Position numbers and translations under genes: made by a program. This document shows positions 37,037 through 46,174 of a stretch of 64,000 bases of DNA, piece after piece. Position 1 is the stretch's first letter. Each line of letters opens with the position of its first letter. The notes below the pieces were generated by a model. The model was not told the origin of the DNA. It saw nothing but the letters and a program-made list of their open reading frames with translations, and searched no databases. The stretch is from assembly GCF_001541315.1 (NCBI RefSeq), contig NZ_LMVK01000023.1, forward strand, positions 186,001 to 250,000, read 5' to 3'. The DNA is from Agrobacterium tumefaciens str. B6. Lineage in GTDB: Bacteria > Pseudomonadota > Alphaproteobacteria > Rhizobiales > Rhizobiaceae.

Positions 37037-39466
37037 TCAATCCGGCAGCGCATAGGCGATCACATAGTCGCCGCGATCGGGCGACTGGCGCGCACCACCG
37101 GCCGAGATGACGACATATTGCTTGCCGGTCTTCGGAGACTTGTAGCTCATCGGACCCCCTTGGCTGCCGACCGGAAGGCGGGTCTTCCAGACTTCCTTGC
37201 CGGTCGCCGTATCGAAGGCGCGCAGATAATAATCCTGCGTGCCGGCGATGAAGACGAGACCGCCCTGTGTGGCAAGCGTGCCGCCAAGCGTCGGCATGCC
37301 GATCGGGATTGGCAGGCCCATCTTGATGCCGAGCGGCCCGGTATCCTCGACGGTACCAACAGGCACCTGCCACTTGATCTTCTGGGTCTTCATGTCGATC
37401 GCGGTCATCGTGCCATAGGGCGGAGCCTGGCAGGGAATGCCGAGAGCCGAAAGGAAACGGTTCTTGTCGACGGCATAGGGCGTACCCTTCATAGGCACGA
37501 GGCCCATGCCGGTATTAACGCTTTCGCCGCCGCTTGCCGTTGCCTTGCTGGGTGCGGCTTCCTTCATCTGAATCCAGAGACCGAGGCGCATGTCATTGAC
37601 GAAAATGGTGTTCGTCGTCGGGTCAGTCGAAAGACCGCCCCAGTTCATGCCGCCGAGCGAACCCGGGAATGACAGGGAGAGGTCCGTACCCGGCGCCGTA
37701 TAAAGCCCCTCGTAGCGCATTCCCTTGAAGGCAATACGGCAAAGAAGCTGGTCAAACGGAGTGGCGCCCCACATATCCGCTTCCGTCAGGGTCTGCGCAC
37801 CGATCTCGGGCATGCCGACCGAGCGCGGCTGTGTCGGCGCATAGGGCTCGTTCGGAATATTGGCGGGTTTGACCGGAACTTCTTCAACCTTCGTCAGCGG
37901 CTGGCCGGTCGCCCGGTCGAGAACATAGATCTGCGCCGCCTTGGTGCCGAAGACCAGTGCCGGAACAGTCGTTCCATCCGCTTTTGGGAAATCGATGAAG
38001 CTTGGCTGCATCGGCACGTCGAAGTCCCAGAGGTCGTTATGAACCGTCTGATAGACCCATTTTTCCCGGCCGGTAGTGGCATCGAGCGCCAGCATCGAAG
38101 CACCATATTTATGGTCGAGCGGCGTGCGCGTCGCGCCATACAAGTCCACCGAAGGGCTGCCGACCGGCATGAAGACCGTGTTCAGCTCCGGATCGTAAGA
38201 CATGGACGCCCAGACGTTGGGCGTGGAACGCGTGTAGGTCTGCCCTTCGGGCGGCAGTCCGGTGATCTCGGGGTTGCCGGGATCGAAGGCCCAGCGGAGC
38301 GCGCCGGTCACCACATCGAAACCGCGCATGACACCACCAGGCATATCCACCTGTACGTTGTCGGCGATACGGCCGCCGACAACGACGGTCGTTCCCGCCA
38401 GTGTAGGCGCCGAGGTCAGCACATATTGCGGGTCCGGCGCATTGCCGAGACCGATCTTCAGATCGACACGGCCATTGTTGCCGAAGTCAGGGCAAAACGC
38501 GCCGGTGTCGGCATCAAGCGCAATCAGTTCCGCATTGATGGTGTTCATCAGAATACGGCGCTGGCAAAGCGCGCCTTCGGCAACCACCGCCGGCGTGACA
38601 GGCGTTGAGCCCGGTGCGGTCGGCTGCTTCAGCGGCGCCTTGGCATCGAAATAGGCAAGACCGCGGCAGCGCATCCAGACGGAGGATTTCGCGTTGATTT
38701 CCGTCTTCCATTTCTCAGCGCCGGTATCGGCATCGAGAGCGATGACATTGTTGTGCGGCGTGCAAAGGAACACGGTGTCGCCAACCTGCAGCGGCGTTTC
38801 CTGATCTTCCGCACCATTCGCGCCGGGGCTGATCGGGGTGTCGCCGGTATGGTAAGTCCATGCGACTTCGAGGTTCTTGACGTTGTCACGGGTGATTTCG
38901 TCGAGCGCGACAAAGCGGCTGCCGCCGGATGTATTGCCGTAATGCTCCCAGTTCTTCTGCTCGGTTTCCGGGGTTACCGGCGTCAGCGCGGCCGCCTCAC
39001 CATTGAAGGCGACGGTCGGATGCGGCACGAACATGCCGGCAAAACCTGCACCGGAAGCGATGGCGAGAATGGCGGCAATGGCAAAGGAAGTGCCATATGC
39101 CGGGGCCTTGCCTGCCGCACGGCGCAAAAGCGGATAGGAGAGCGCAACGACCGTGGCGCCGACACCTATCGCCAGAAGGCGGGAAATGAGCGGCCAGAAG
39201 TGCAATCCGGCTTCCCACACCGCCCAGGCGCCGGTGAGGACGACGACAAGGCCGAAGAGAAGCGCGCCGGCAGGCTTGCGCAACAGGATGAGCAGGCCGG
39301 AGACGATCAACGCGATGCCCGCCACAATGAAGTAAAGGCTGCCGCCGAGGGCCGCGAGCTGGCCGCCGCCAATGGCGAAGAACAGGCCTGCGGCAATGAT
39401 GACCGCGCCGAGCACCAACAGCCATAATCTGGCTGGGAGCGATAGTGAAGTTGCTGGATTACCCAT
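37037..39466 (-). CDS. gcd: Membrane-bound PQQ-dependent glucose/quinate/shikimate dehydrogenase
   Basis: 809 residues from ATG 39466, the usual length of membrane glucose dehydrogenase. Five membrane segments occupy the first about 140 residues; the rest is a periplasmic PQQ beta-propeller with many Trp-docking repeats (DADTGAEKWK, ATTGREKWV, DTATGKEVWK). It oxidises glucose (or quinate/shikimate) at the outer face and passes electrons to ubiquinone. The frame extends upstream to 39646 with no signal. No pqq genes are in the window. Divergent from a LysR gene 400 bases away. Confidence 0.88.
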   Translation of the reverse strand: MGNPATSLSLPARLWLLVLGAVIIAAGLFFAIGGGQLAALGGSLYFIVAGIALIVSGLLILLRKPAGALLFGLVVVLTGAWAVWEAGLHFWPLISRLLAIGVGATVVALSYPLLRRAAGKAPAYGTSFAIAAILAIASGAGFAGMFVPHPTVAFNGEAAALTPVTPETEQKNWEHYGNTSGGSRFVALDEITRDNVKNLEVAWTYHTGDTPISPGANGAEDQETPLQVGDTVFLCTPHNNVIALDADTGAEKWKTEINAKSSVWMRCRGLAYFDAKAPLKQPTAPGSTPVTPAVVAEGALCQRRILMNTINAELIALDADTGAFCPDFGNNGRVDLKIGLGNAPDPQYVLTSAPTLAGTTVVVGGRIADNVQVDMPGGVMRGFDVVTGALRWAFDPGNPEITGLPPEGQTYTRSTPNVWASMSYDPELNTVFMPVGSPSVDLYGATRTPLDHKYGASMLALDATTGREKWVYQTVHNDLWDFDVPMQPSFIDFPKADGTTVPALVFGTKAAQIYVLDRATGQPLTKVEEVPVKPANIPNEPYAPTQPRSVGMPEIGAQTLTEADMWGATPFDQLLCRIAFKGMRYEGLYTAPGTDLSLSFPGSLGGMNWGGLSTDPTTNTIFVNDMRLGLWIQMKEAAPSKATASGGESVNTGMGLVPMKGTPYAVDKNRFLSALGIPCQAPPYGTMTAIDMKTQKIKWQVPVGTVEDTGPLGIKMGLPIPIGMPTLGGTLATQGGLVFIAGTQDYYLRAFDTATGKEVWKTRLPVGSQGGPMSYKSPKTGKQYVVISAGGARQSPDRGDYVIAYALPD

Positions 39467-39866
39467 GAAAGAATGTCCGGTTAGAAGAGCCGCCAAAAAG
39501 GCTGAAGCCCGATGATCGTTCAGTGTCCGGCAAAGCCGGGACAGTTCGCGGCCATTGCGGCCAGGCGAAGATGCGCCGGAGGCGGCGCGGCTGAACGGGG
39601 AACAATGGTGGGGAAGACTTCCGTCGTGACTGTCATTTTGACCCATTCACTGCAGGTAACCGCCGGCCCCATGGACGGCGGACAAGGTGCTTGAACAAAT
39701 CCTCCCCGGTTCGTATCGCCAATGCCCGCATAAGCGGCAAAGACGACCGAAACACTGGCTGCGGTATAACGTCGCCTGCGACAAGATGACAATGCGCAAG
39801 ACGGGCAATTTTGATAAGCTATACTTATACCACCCCAAGCCCGACAACACAAAGACCTGTCCGCCG
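39467..39866. other. Spacer between divergent gcd and LysR genes
   Basis: 400 bases without a believable gene; the frames here are extensions of the two flanking genes. It should hold the promoters of both. The only structured site I see is the LysR-type box at 39814-39828. Confidence 0.6.
39814..39828. promoter_or_regulatory. LysR-type binding box candidate
   Basis: ATAAG-CTATA-CTTAT, perfect 5-base arms holding a T-N11-A core (T39815, A39827), 38 bases before the start of the LysR gene. Such boxes are typical autoregulatory sites of LysR proteins. Whether it also acts on gcd, about 350 bases away, is unknown. Confidence 0.55.
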
Positions 39867-40766
39867 ATGGATATTCGCCAACTCACAATATTCGTGGAAG
39901 CCGCAAGGGCCAGAAACTTTCGCGCCGCCGCCCTGCAGCTCGGCATCGCCCAGCCTGCCGTGACCCAGCGTATCCGGCAGCTGGAGGAAAATCTGGGCTT
40001 CAAGCTCTTTCACCGCATCAATCGCGGTGTGGAACTCACGCCTGCCGGCCAATCCATGCTCATCGAGGCGGAGGAAATCCTTGCCCGCACCAAAGGCGCG
40101 CTGGAAAAGGCGCAGCAGATCAGGCGCGGCCAGCTCGGAACGTTGCGCATCGGTTACGGCACCAGTGTAATGGCGGAGCGCAAACTGCCGGCGCTGATTA
40201 CCCGCTATGGCGACGAACACCCTGATGTGACGCTTGAACTGTTGCCCGGCATGACGATGGAACAACTGATCGAGCAGGTGGCGACCCGCAAGACCGACGT
40301 TGCCTTCATTCGCGCCCCTCTTCCCTCGCTGCCGCAGACCTTGCGCGCCATGCCCTTTGATCGCTCGAAACTTTGCGTCGCCTTGCCGGAACGGCACGCA
40401 CTCGCCCACCGCTCGCGGATTTCGGTCGGCGATATCGTGCGCGAAAAACTGCTGTTGCCGGTTGACGAGATTGGCCTTGGCCTCAGCAGCAGCGCGCTTT
40501 CGCTTTTTGAGGATGCCGGCTGCACGCCGGAAATCGGCATGCGTATCGCCAACGTCAATACGATCCTCGCACTCGTGGAGGCGGGTGCGGGCATTTCCAT
40601 CCTGCCGGAAACCACCGTGCGTTCCGCAAGGGGCATTGCCGGCGTGCCACTGGAGAGCGCGGATGCGTGGTCCGATTGTGTGCTGGTCGTCAGGCGCGGC
40701 GCCCTCGCCCTGCATGTCGAAGCCTTTGTGAACATGGCACGTCAGGCCTATCGGCCGAGCCTCTGA
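39867..40766 (+). CDS. LysR-family transcriptional regulator
   Basis: 299 residues from ATG 39867 (MDIRQLTIFVEAARARNFR), the standard LysR start; the frame is open earlier but without motif. The winged helix-turn-helix is at about 1-60 (AAALQLGIAQPAVTQRIRQLEENLG). The effector domain starts near 90 (LRIGYG). Divergent from gcd, which is the natural first candidate target, but the 400-base distance makes that uncertain. Confidence 0.9.
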   Translation: MDIRQLTIFVEAARARNFRAAALQLGIAQPAVTQRIRQLEENLGFKLFHRINRGVELTPAGQSMLIEAEEILARTKGALEKAQQIRRGQLGTLRIGYGTSVMAERKLPALITRYGDEHPDVTLELLPGMTMEQLIEQVATRKTDVAFIRAPLPSLPQTLRAMPFDRSKLCVALPERHALAHRSRISVGDIVREKLLLPVDEIGLGLSSSALSLFEDAGCTPEIGMRIANVNTILALVEAGAGISILPETTVRSARGIAGVPLESADAWSDCVLVVRRGALALHVEAFVNMARQAYRPSL

Positions 40767-40925
40767 CACGAAAGACAGGAATTAATCGATTGAATCGGCC
40801 ACAAATTTCATCACGCTTAAATTTGCTGCACTGAACAACATTCAAGGCTTGGCAGGCGCGCGAAAAATACAATAACAACGGCGGATATTTTTACACTATT
40901 ATCGACAGGAAAGCACGCTCAGCCC

Positions 40926-43214
40926 ATGTCCGACACGACGAAACCCGCCAGCACAAGAACATCGGTTACGGATCAGGAAGCCCTGGATTTCCACGCGGAA
41001 GGCAGACCGGGGAAACTGGAAATCACCCCGACCAAACCGATGGCGACGCAGCGGGATCTGTCGCTTGCCTATTCGCCTGGCGTGGCCGTACCGGTGAAAG
41101 CCATCGCCGAAAATCCGGCGACCGCTTACGACTACACCACGCGCGGCAACATGGTGGCGGTCATCTCCAACGGCACCGCCATCCTCGGTCTCGGCAATCT
41201 CGGCGCGCTCGCCTCCAAGCCGGTCATGGAGGGCAAGTCCGTTCTCTTCAAGCGCTTCGCCGACGTCGACTCCATCGATCTCGAGGTCGACACCGAAGAC
41301 GCTGATGAATTTATCAATTGCGTGCGTTACCTCGGCCCCTCCTTCGGCGGCATCAATCTGGAAGACATCAAGGCGCCGGAATGTTTCATCATCGAAAGCC
41401 GCCTGCGCGAGCTGATGGATATTCCTGTTTTCCATGACGACCAGCACGGCACCGCCATCATCGCCGCCGCCGGCCTCATCAACGCCATCGAACTGACCGG
41501 GCGTGACTTCAAGACCACGAAGCTCGTCTGCAACGGCGCGGGTGCTGCGGCAATCGCCTGCATGGACCTCATCAAGGCGATGGGGTTCAACCCTGAAAAC
41601 ATCACGCTCTGCGATACCAAGGGCGTGATCTACCAGGGTCGCACCGAAGGCATGAACCAGTGGAAATCCGCGCACGCGGTAAAAACCAACAACCGCACGC
41701 TGGCCGAAGCCATGAAGGGTGCGGATGTGGTGTTCGGCCTGTCGCAGAAGGGCGCTTTCAGCGAAGAGATGATCCGCTCCATGGCGCCGAAGCCGATCAT
41801 TTTCGCCATGGCCAACCCGGATCCGGAAATCACGCCGGAAGAAGTCACGCGCATTCGCGACGACGCCATCATGGCGACCGGCCGTTCGGATTACCCGAAC
41901 CAGGTCAACAATGTCCTCGGCTTTCCCTATATCTTCCGCGGCGCACTCGATGTTCGCGCCAGCCAGATCAACGACGCGATGAAGATCGCCGCTGCACAGG
42001 CGCTCGCCGATCTGGCCCGCGAAGACGTGCCTGATGATGTGGCCGCCGCCTATCAGGGCAACCGTCCGCGTTTCGGATCGCAATATATCATTCCGGTTCC
42101 CTCCGACCCGCGCCTGACCCCGGCCATCCCGGTGGCCGGGGCGAAGGCCGCCATCGAAACCGGCGCCGCCCGCCGGGAGCTGCCCGATCTCGACGCCTAT
42201 GCCCGCGAGCTTTCCGCCCGCCGCGACCCGATGGCATCGACCACGCAGCGCCTTTACGAGCGCGTGCGCCGCTCGCCGAAGCGCGTCGTCTTTGCGGAGG
42301 CAGAGGAAGAACAGGTCATGCGCGCGGCGATTTCGTTTACCGCGCAGGGGCTTGGCACCGCCATCCTGCTCGGCCGCGACGACATCATCAAGGCCAACGC
42401 GGAACGCGCCGGCATCGATCTCGACCGCGCCAATATCGAGATCACCAACGCCCGCCTCTCCACCCGTGTCGATGCCTATGTCGATTATCTCTATGCGCGG
42501 CTGCAACGCGGCGGTTTCCTGCTGCGTGACGTGCAGCGCCTGGTCCACAACGACCGCAACCATTTCGCGGCCTGCATGGTGGCGATGGGTGATGCGGACG
42601 CAGTGGTGACGGGCGTTACCCGCAATTATTCGACGGCGCTCGAGGATATCCGCCGCTGCATCAACACCAAGCCCGGCCACCGCGTCATCGGCGTTTCGCT
42701 GGTCGTTTCGCGCAACCGCACCGTCTTCGTGGCCGATACCGCCGTGCATGACATGCCGAATGCGGAGGACCTTGCCGACATCGCCGAAGAAGCAGCCCAC
42801 CTTGCGCGCCGTTTCGGCTACGAGCCGCGCGTTGCCATGCTTGCCTATTCCACCTTCGGCCAGCCGACCGGCGAGCGCTCAGACAAAGTGCGCGAGGCCG
42901 TGAAAATCCTCGACAAGCGCAATGTCAATTTCGAGGTCGATGGCGAAATGTCGGCCGATGTGGCGCTCACCCATCACCGCATGCAGAGCCAGTATCCCTT
43001 CGCCCGGCTTTCCGGTCCGGCCAACGTGCTGGTCATGCCCGCCATCCATTCCGCCTCCATCTCCACCAAGATGCTGCAGGAACTGGGCGGCGCGACCGTC
43101 ATCGGCCCGCTTCTTGTCGGCCTCGACAAGTCGGTGCAGATCACCTCGATGGGCGCGAAGGACAGCGATATCGTCAACATGGCGGCAATCGCGGCCTATA
43201 ACGCCGGTCGTTGA
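40926..43214 (+). CDS. tme: NADP-type malic enzyme with phosphotransacetylase-like domain
   Basis: 762-residue fusion. Residues 1 to about 430 are malic enzyme: SLAYSPGVAVP near 47, PVFHDDQHGTAI near 160, a Rossmann segment LVCNGAGAAAIACM, and FGLSQKGAF. Residues about 440-762 are a phosphotransacetylase-like domain, seen in proteobacterial malic enzymes of about 760-770 residues. It makes pyruvate and reduced cofactor from malate. The N-terminal VTDQEALDFHAEGRPGKLEI resembles Sinorhizobium Tme (NADP) more than Dme (NAD) as I recall them, so tme is given with caution. Confidence 0.85.
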   Translation: MSDTTKPASTRTSVTDQEALDFHAEGRPGKLEITPTKPMATQRDLSLAYSPGVAVPVKAIAENPATAYDYTTRGNMVAVISNGTAILGLGNLGALASKPVMEGKSVLFKRFADVDSIDLEVDTEDADEFINCVRYLGPSFGGINLEDIKAPECFIIESRLRELMDIPVFHDDQHGTAIIAAAGLINAIELTGRDFKTTKLVCNGAGAAAIACMDLIKAMGFNPENITLCDTKGVIYQGRTEGMNQWKSAHAVKTNNRTLAEAMKGADVVFGLSQKGAFSEEMIRSMAPKPIIFAMANPDPEITPEEVTRIRDDAIMATGRSDYPNQVNNVLGFPYIFRGALDVRASQINDAMKIAAAQALADLAREDVPDDVAAAYQGNRPRFGSQYIIPVPSDPRLTPAIPVAGAKAAIETGAARRELPDLDAYARELSARRDPMASTTQRLYERVRRSPKRVVFAEAEEEQVMRAAISFTAQGLGTAILLGRDDIIKANAERAGIDLDRANIEITNARLSTRVDAYVDYLYARLQRGGFLLRDVQRLVHNDRNHFAACMVAMGDADAVVTGVTRNYSTALEDIRRCINTKPGHRVIGVSLVVSRNRTVFVADTAVHDMPNAEDLADIAEEAAHLARRFGYEPRVAMLAYSTFGQPTGERSDKVREAVKILDKRNVNFEVDGEMSADVALTHHRMQSQYPFARLSGPANVLVMPAIHSASISTKMLQELGGATVIGPLLVGLDKSVQITSMGAKDSDIVNMAAIAAYNAGR

Positions 43215-43520
43215 GACAGGCTGGGACGTTGCAGCACGTTTCTTCTCCCCGGCGGGGAGAAGAAACAAGCCGGATGCGCTCGCTCCGCATATGGCCATCC
43301 GGTCCTCAGCAACATCTGGATTACTCTCCCGCCCCATGGCAGGACACGAAGCGGCGGGACAAAGAACAGGATTCTACGATTTCCGGTTATTAGGATATTT
43401 TTTCCGCTGAAAGACTTTCTTGGAACCCGTTTCTATTCATAGTATTTTTTGCGCAATGCCAATTCTCGCTCTTGGCGGGTGCCTCATGTAGTTTCCACCT
43501 ACAATCAAAAGGAAATACCC
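43215..43520. other. Spacer between malic enzyme and amino-acid ABC operon
   Basis: 306 bases. Contains the perfect palindrome at 43238-43266 and an AT-rich block near 43385-43450 that probably holds the promoter of the following operon. No coding frame with a ribosome binding site is seen. Confidence 0.6.
43238..43266. repeat. Perfect 13-bp palindrome after the malic enzyme gene
   Basis: GTTTCTTCTCCCC (43238-43250), GGC, GGGGAGAAGAAAC (43254-43266). The CTTCTCCCC core is a common dispersed intergenic palindrome in rhizobia. It begins 24 bases after the stop codon and may also end or protect the malic enzyme mRNA. Confidence 0.75.
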
Positions 43521-44360
43521 ATGGCCCTTTCTTTCTCCAGATTTGCCGCAAAACTCATCGCCGGAACCGTCGTCATCGCTTCGATGGCAACCGCCGCTCA
43601 CGCGGATGCAACGCTCGACCGGATCAAGGGTCGCGGCAAGCTCACCGTCGGCGTCATCCTCTCCGGCGCGCCTTTCGGCTTTATCGATCCGAAGACGCAG
43701 GAGCAGAAGGGTCTCAACATCGACGTCGCCAAGGCGCTGGCCGCCGGTCTCGGCGTCGAACTGGTGACTGAGACCGTGACGCCGCCCAACCGCGTGCAGT
43801 TCCTGCAGCAGGGCAAGGTCGATATTCTGATCGCCAACATGCAGTACACCGAAGAGCGCGCCAAAACGCTCGATTATGTGCCCACCCCCTATGACCGCCA
43901 GGGCGGCGCCGCAATCGGCCGCAAGGACAGTGGCATCAAGGACTGGCCGGACCTGAAGGGCAAGATCGCCTGCGTTTCGCAAGGTTCCAACTACACGCAG
44001 CCGCTGATCGAACAATATGGCGCACAGGTAAAGGCGCTGCCGAGCCAGCCAGAATCGCTTCTGGCGCTGAAGGGCGGCAATTGCGATGTTTCCGTACACG
44101 TCAACGGTACGCTGAGCCTGATGCTTCAGGACCGCGCCGACGAGTGGAAAGATTACGGCATCCTGATCCCGACCGACCTCATCCCGTCGGATTCCGTCAT
44201 CTGGCTGCGCAAGGGCGAGGCCGACACGCAGGCCGCTCTCGACAAGATTGTCAAGGAACTGCACGCTTCCGGCAAGATGATCGAATTCGCCAAGGCCAAC
44301 CGCCTGCCCAGCATCGGTTATATGGAAGAGCAGAAGAAGAAGCTCTCCGCCGCGCAATAA
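43521..44360 (+). CDS. Amino acid-type ABC transporter binding protein (family 3)
   Basis: Periplasmic binding protein of 279 residues. Start ATG 43521, AAAAGGA 6 bases upstream; a TTG at 43449 in frame is poorer. Signal peptide about 1-28 (cut after AAHA). The family 3 pattern KGRGKLTVGV, SGAPFGFIDPKTQEQKGLNI and DILIANMQYTEERA is clear. A ligand-contact Asp and Arg are expected in the family but not assigned here. First gene of a six-gene operon with two permeases, ATPase, MmgE/PrpD and a flavin monooxygenase, so the ligand may be an unusual organic amine or acid rather than a plain amino acid. Confidence 0.88.
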   Translation: MALSFSRFAAKLIAGTVVIASMATAAHADATLDRIKGRGKLTVGVILSGAPFGFIDPKTQEQKGLNIDVAKALAAGLGVELVTETVTPPNRVQFLQQGKVDILIANMQYTEERAKTLDYVPTPYDRQGGAAIGRKDSGIKDWPDLKGKIACVSQGSNYTQPLIEQYGAQVKALPSQPESLLALKGGNCDVSVHVNGTLSLMLQDRADEWKDYGILIPTDLIPSDSVIWLRKGEADTQAALDKIVKELHASGKMIEFAKANRLPSIGYMEEQKKKLSAAQ

Positions 44361-44452
44361 GGACCGGGGCAACCCCGCTCGGGTCTGGGTCCAGCGCGAT
44401 CTAGTCCTTGACCACGAGAGTCTCCTTCGCGGCGCGGACGTGCCGCGGCTGG

Positions 44453-44491
44453 ATGCCGGATCATCCCCGGGCTTGTTCCGGGGACCGGCAT
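44453..44491. repeat. Nested palindrome between binding-protein and permease genes
   Basis: Outer arms ATGCCGG (44453-44459) and CCGGCAT (44485-44491) enclose inner arms TCCCCGG (44464-44470) and CCGGGGA (44478-44484) with loop GCTTGTT. The inner part matches a well-known rhizobial dispersed palindrome. It lies in a 279-base gap inside the operon. Confidence 0.7.
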
Positions 44492-44535
44492 GACGGAAAG
44501 GGCGGCGGCTATCATCGCGATTTCCCCCAACCATC

Positions 44536-44568
44536 AAGAACGGCCGGTTTCGCCTGCCGTTCTTTTCT
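44536..44568 (+). terminator. Attenuator-like hairpin inside the amino-acid ABC operon
   Basis: AAGAACGGC (44536-44544) pairs with GCCGTTCTT (44556-44564), followed by TTCTGCTTT. The T-tail is imperfect, so it would stop part of the transcripts and leave more binding protein than permease, as usual for such operons. Confidence 0.65.
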
Positions 44569-44639
44569 GCTTTATAACAAGGCAGGCCATTCTGGCGCCG
44601 CCCGCCGGACGGCACCCGCAATAACAGCATGGATTTCCG

Positions 44640-45383
44640 ATGCAGGATTCATTTACAGCGCGCTTCATAGAACTGGCCGCGCATCTCGGCCTTAACTATG
44701 ACTTTCTGAACAGCGGTTACGAGGTTCAGATCTGGCTCGACGGCATGAAGATGACGTTGATCCTCGTCGCCGTCACCTTGCCGCTCAGCCTCGTCTTCGG
44801 TTTCATTTTCGCAGCCATGCTGACATCAGGCAAAACCTGGCTTGCCGGCCCCGTCCGCGCCTATGTGGAACTGACGCGCAACACGCCGACGCTGGTGCAG
44901 CTGATGTGCGGCTTTCTCGTGCTTAACATGCTGATTTCCAACGTACTCGGCGGCGCACAGAACAATCCGCTGACACCCTTCTTCTGGGTCGTTGCCATTA
45001 CCGGCCTGCACATTGCCGCTTTCCACGCGGAAGCCTTGCGCGGCGGTATCGAGGCGGTGCCGGCCACTACCATCGAGGCGGCCCGCGCGATTGGTTTCAG
45101 CTCCTTCGAGATTTTACGCTATGTGGAGTTTCCGCTGGCGATCCGTACAGCGCTGCCCTCCATCATCAATAACCTCGTCAATCTGGTGAAGCTCACCACT
45201 GTCGGCTCGGCAATTGCAGTGGGTGAAATCACCTATGCCTCGATCCTGATCTGGACGCAGCGCGACAATGTGGTCGAGCTGATGATCGTCATCCTCATCT
45301 TCTTCAGCGTCATCAATTTTATCGTCGCAAAGGCCGGTCTGTGGCTTGAACGGCGTCTTGCGGTTCCGGGGTTCGGTCAATGA
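44640..45383 (+). CDS. Amino acid-type ABC transporter permease (His/Glu/Gln family)
   Basis: 247 residues, about five membrane segments. The family loop EAARAIGFSSFEILRYVEFP lies near 147-166 and contacts the ATPase. Ends in an ATGA overlap (45380-45383) with the next permease. Part of the ABC-MmgE-monooxygenase operon. Confidence 0.9.
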   Translation: MQDSFTARFIELAAHLGLNYDFLNSGYEVQIWLDGMKMTLILVAVTLPLSLVFGFIFAAMLTSGKTWLAGPVRAYVELTRNTPTLVQLMCGFLVLNMLISNVLGGAQNNPLTPFFWVVAITGLHIAAFHAEALRGGIEAVPATTIEAARAIGFSSFEILRYVEFPLAIRTALPSIINNLVNLVKLTTVGSAIAVGEITYASILIWTQRDNVVELMIVILIFFSVINFIVAKAGLWLERRLAVPGFGQ

Positions 45384-46162
45384 GTGCGGTGGTTTCTCCA
45401 ACACAGGCGGTAAAGAAGCCGCCCTTCGGCACCATTCTGCTGCTCGGCGTGGCGATATCAGTCATCCTGTGGCTGATCCTCGATCCCTCGCTCGGCCAGG
45501 TGCTGCTGCAATGGCTGCCCTATCTGGCCAAGGGTTTTGCCATGAACGTGCTGATCAGCATCCTGGCGATCGCCATCGGCACCTTCATCGGCGTCCTGCT
45601 CGGCATCATGGAGCTTGCGCCCTACCGTCTCGTGCGCGCGCCGGCGCTGACCTATGTTCAGATCTTCCGCAACGCCCCGCATCTGGTGCTGATCTTTGCC
45701 GCGACCTACATCTTCCCCTTCGAGATCGTCGCTTTCGGCAATTACATCCCGTTTCCGGACTGGATCAAGGCCGTGGTCGGCCTTGCTATTCCGGCCAGCG
45801 CCCATATCGCCGAAATCACCCGCGGCGCCATCCAGTCCATTCCGACCGCACAATGGGAAGCGGCGCAGGGGCTCGGCTTCTCGCGCAACCAGACACTGCG
45901 CTGGATCATCCTGCCGCAATGCGTGAAGCGCTCGCTGCCGCCATGGATGAACCTCTATGCGTCGATCACCATGGGTACGGCGCTCGCCTCGCTGGTCGGC
46001 GTGCATGAGCTTCTGCATGCCGCGACAGACGCCAGCACCGCCGTGCAGCGCAACGATTTTACCGTCGTGGTCTATCTCACTGTCCTGATGGCGTTCTTCC
46101 TGTTCTGCTATCCCGTCTCCCGTTTCACGCAGCGCCTCGAGCGGCGCTTCGCCTCCCGCTGA
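45380..46162 (+). CDS. Amino acid-type ABC transporter permease, second subunit
   Basis: 260 residues, membrane segments from about 17 onward. Loop WEAAQGLGFSRNQTLRWIIL at about 157-176. Starts inside the stop of the first permease; the ATPase starts 12 bases after its stop. Confidence 0.9.
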   Translation: MSAVVSPTQAVKKPPFGTILLLGVAISVILWLILDPSLGQVLLQWLPYLAKGFAMNVLISILAIAIGTFIGVLLGIMELAPYRLVRAPALTYVQIFRNAPHLVLIFAATYIFPFEIVAFGNYIPFPDWIKAVVGLAIPASAHIAEITRGAIQSIPTAQWEAAQGLGFSRNQTLRWIILPQCVKRSLPPWMNLYASITMGTALASLVGVHELLHAATDASTAVQRNDFTVVVYLTVLMAFFLFCYPVSRFTQRLERRFASR

Positions 46163-46174
46163 TTGGAACAAGCC

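Noticed and set aside
40899-42800. Long minus-strand frame (633 codons) opposite the malic enzyme gene
   Set aside because: It is antisense to a well-supported enzyme, rich in Arg, Gly, His and Ala as expected of a GC-rich shadow, and has no ribosome binding site.
25477-44491. Palindromes at 25477 and 44453 as remnants of a mobile element
   Set aside because: They are short single palindromes without flanking target duplications or coding remnants, and fit the known class of dispersed intergenic repeats.
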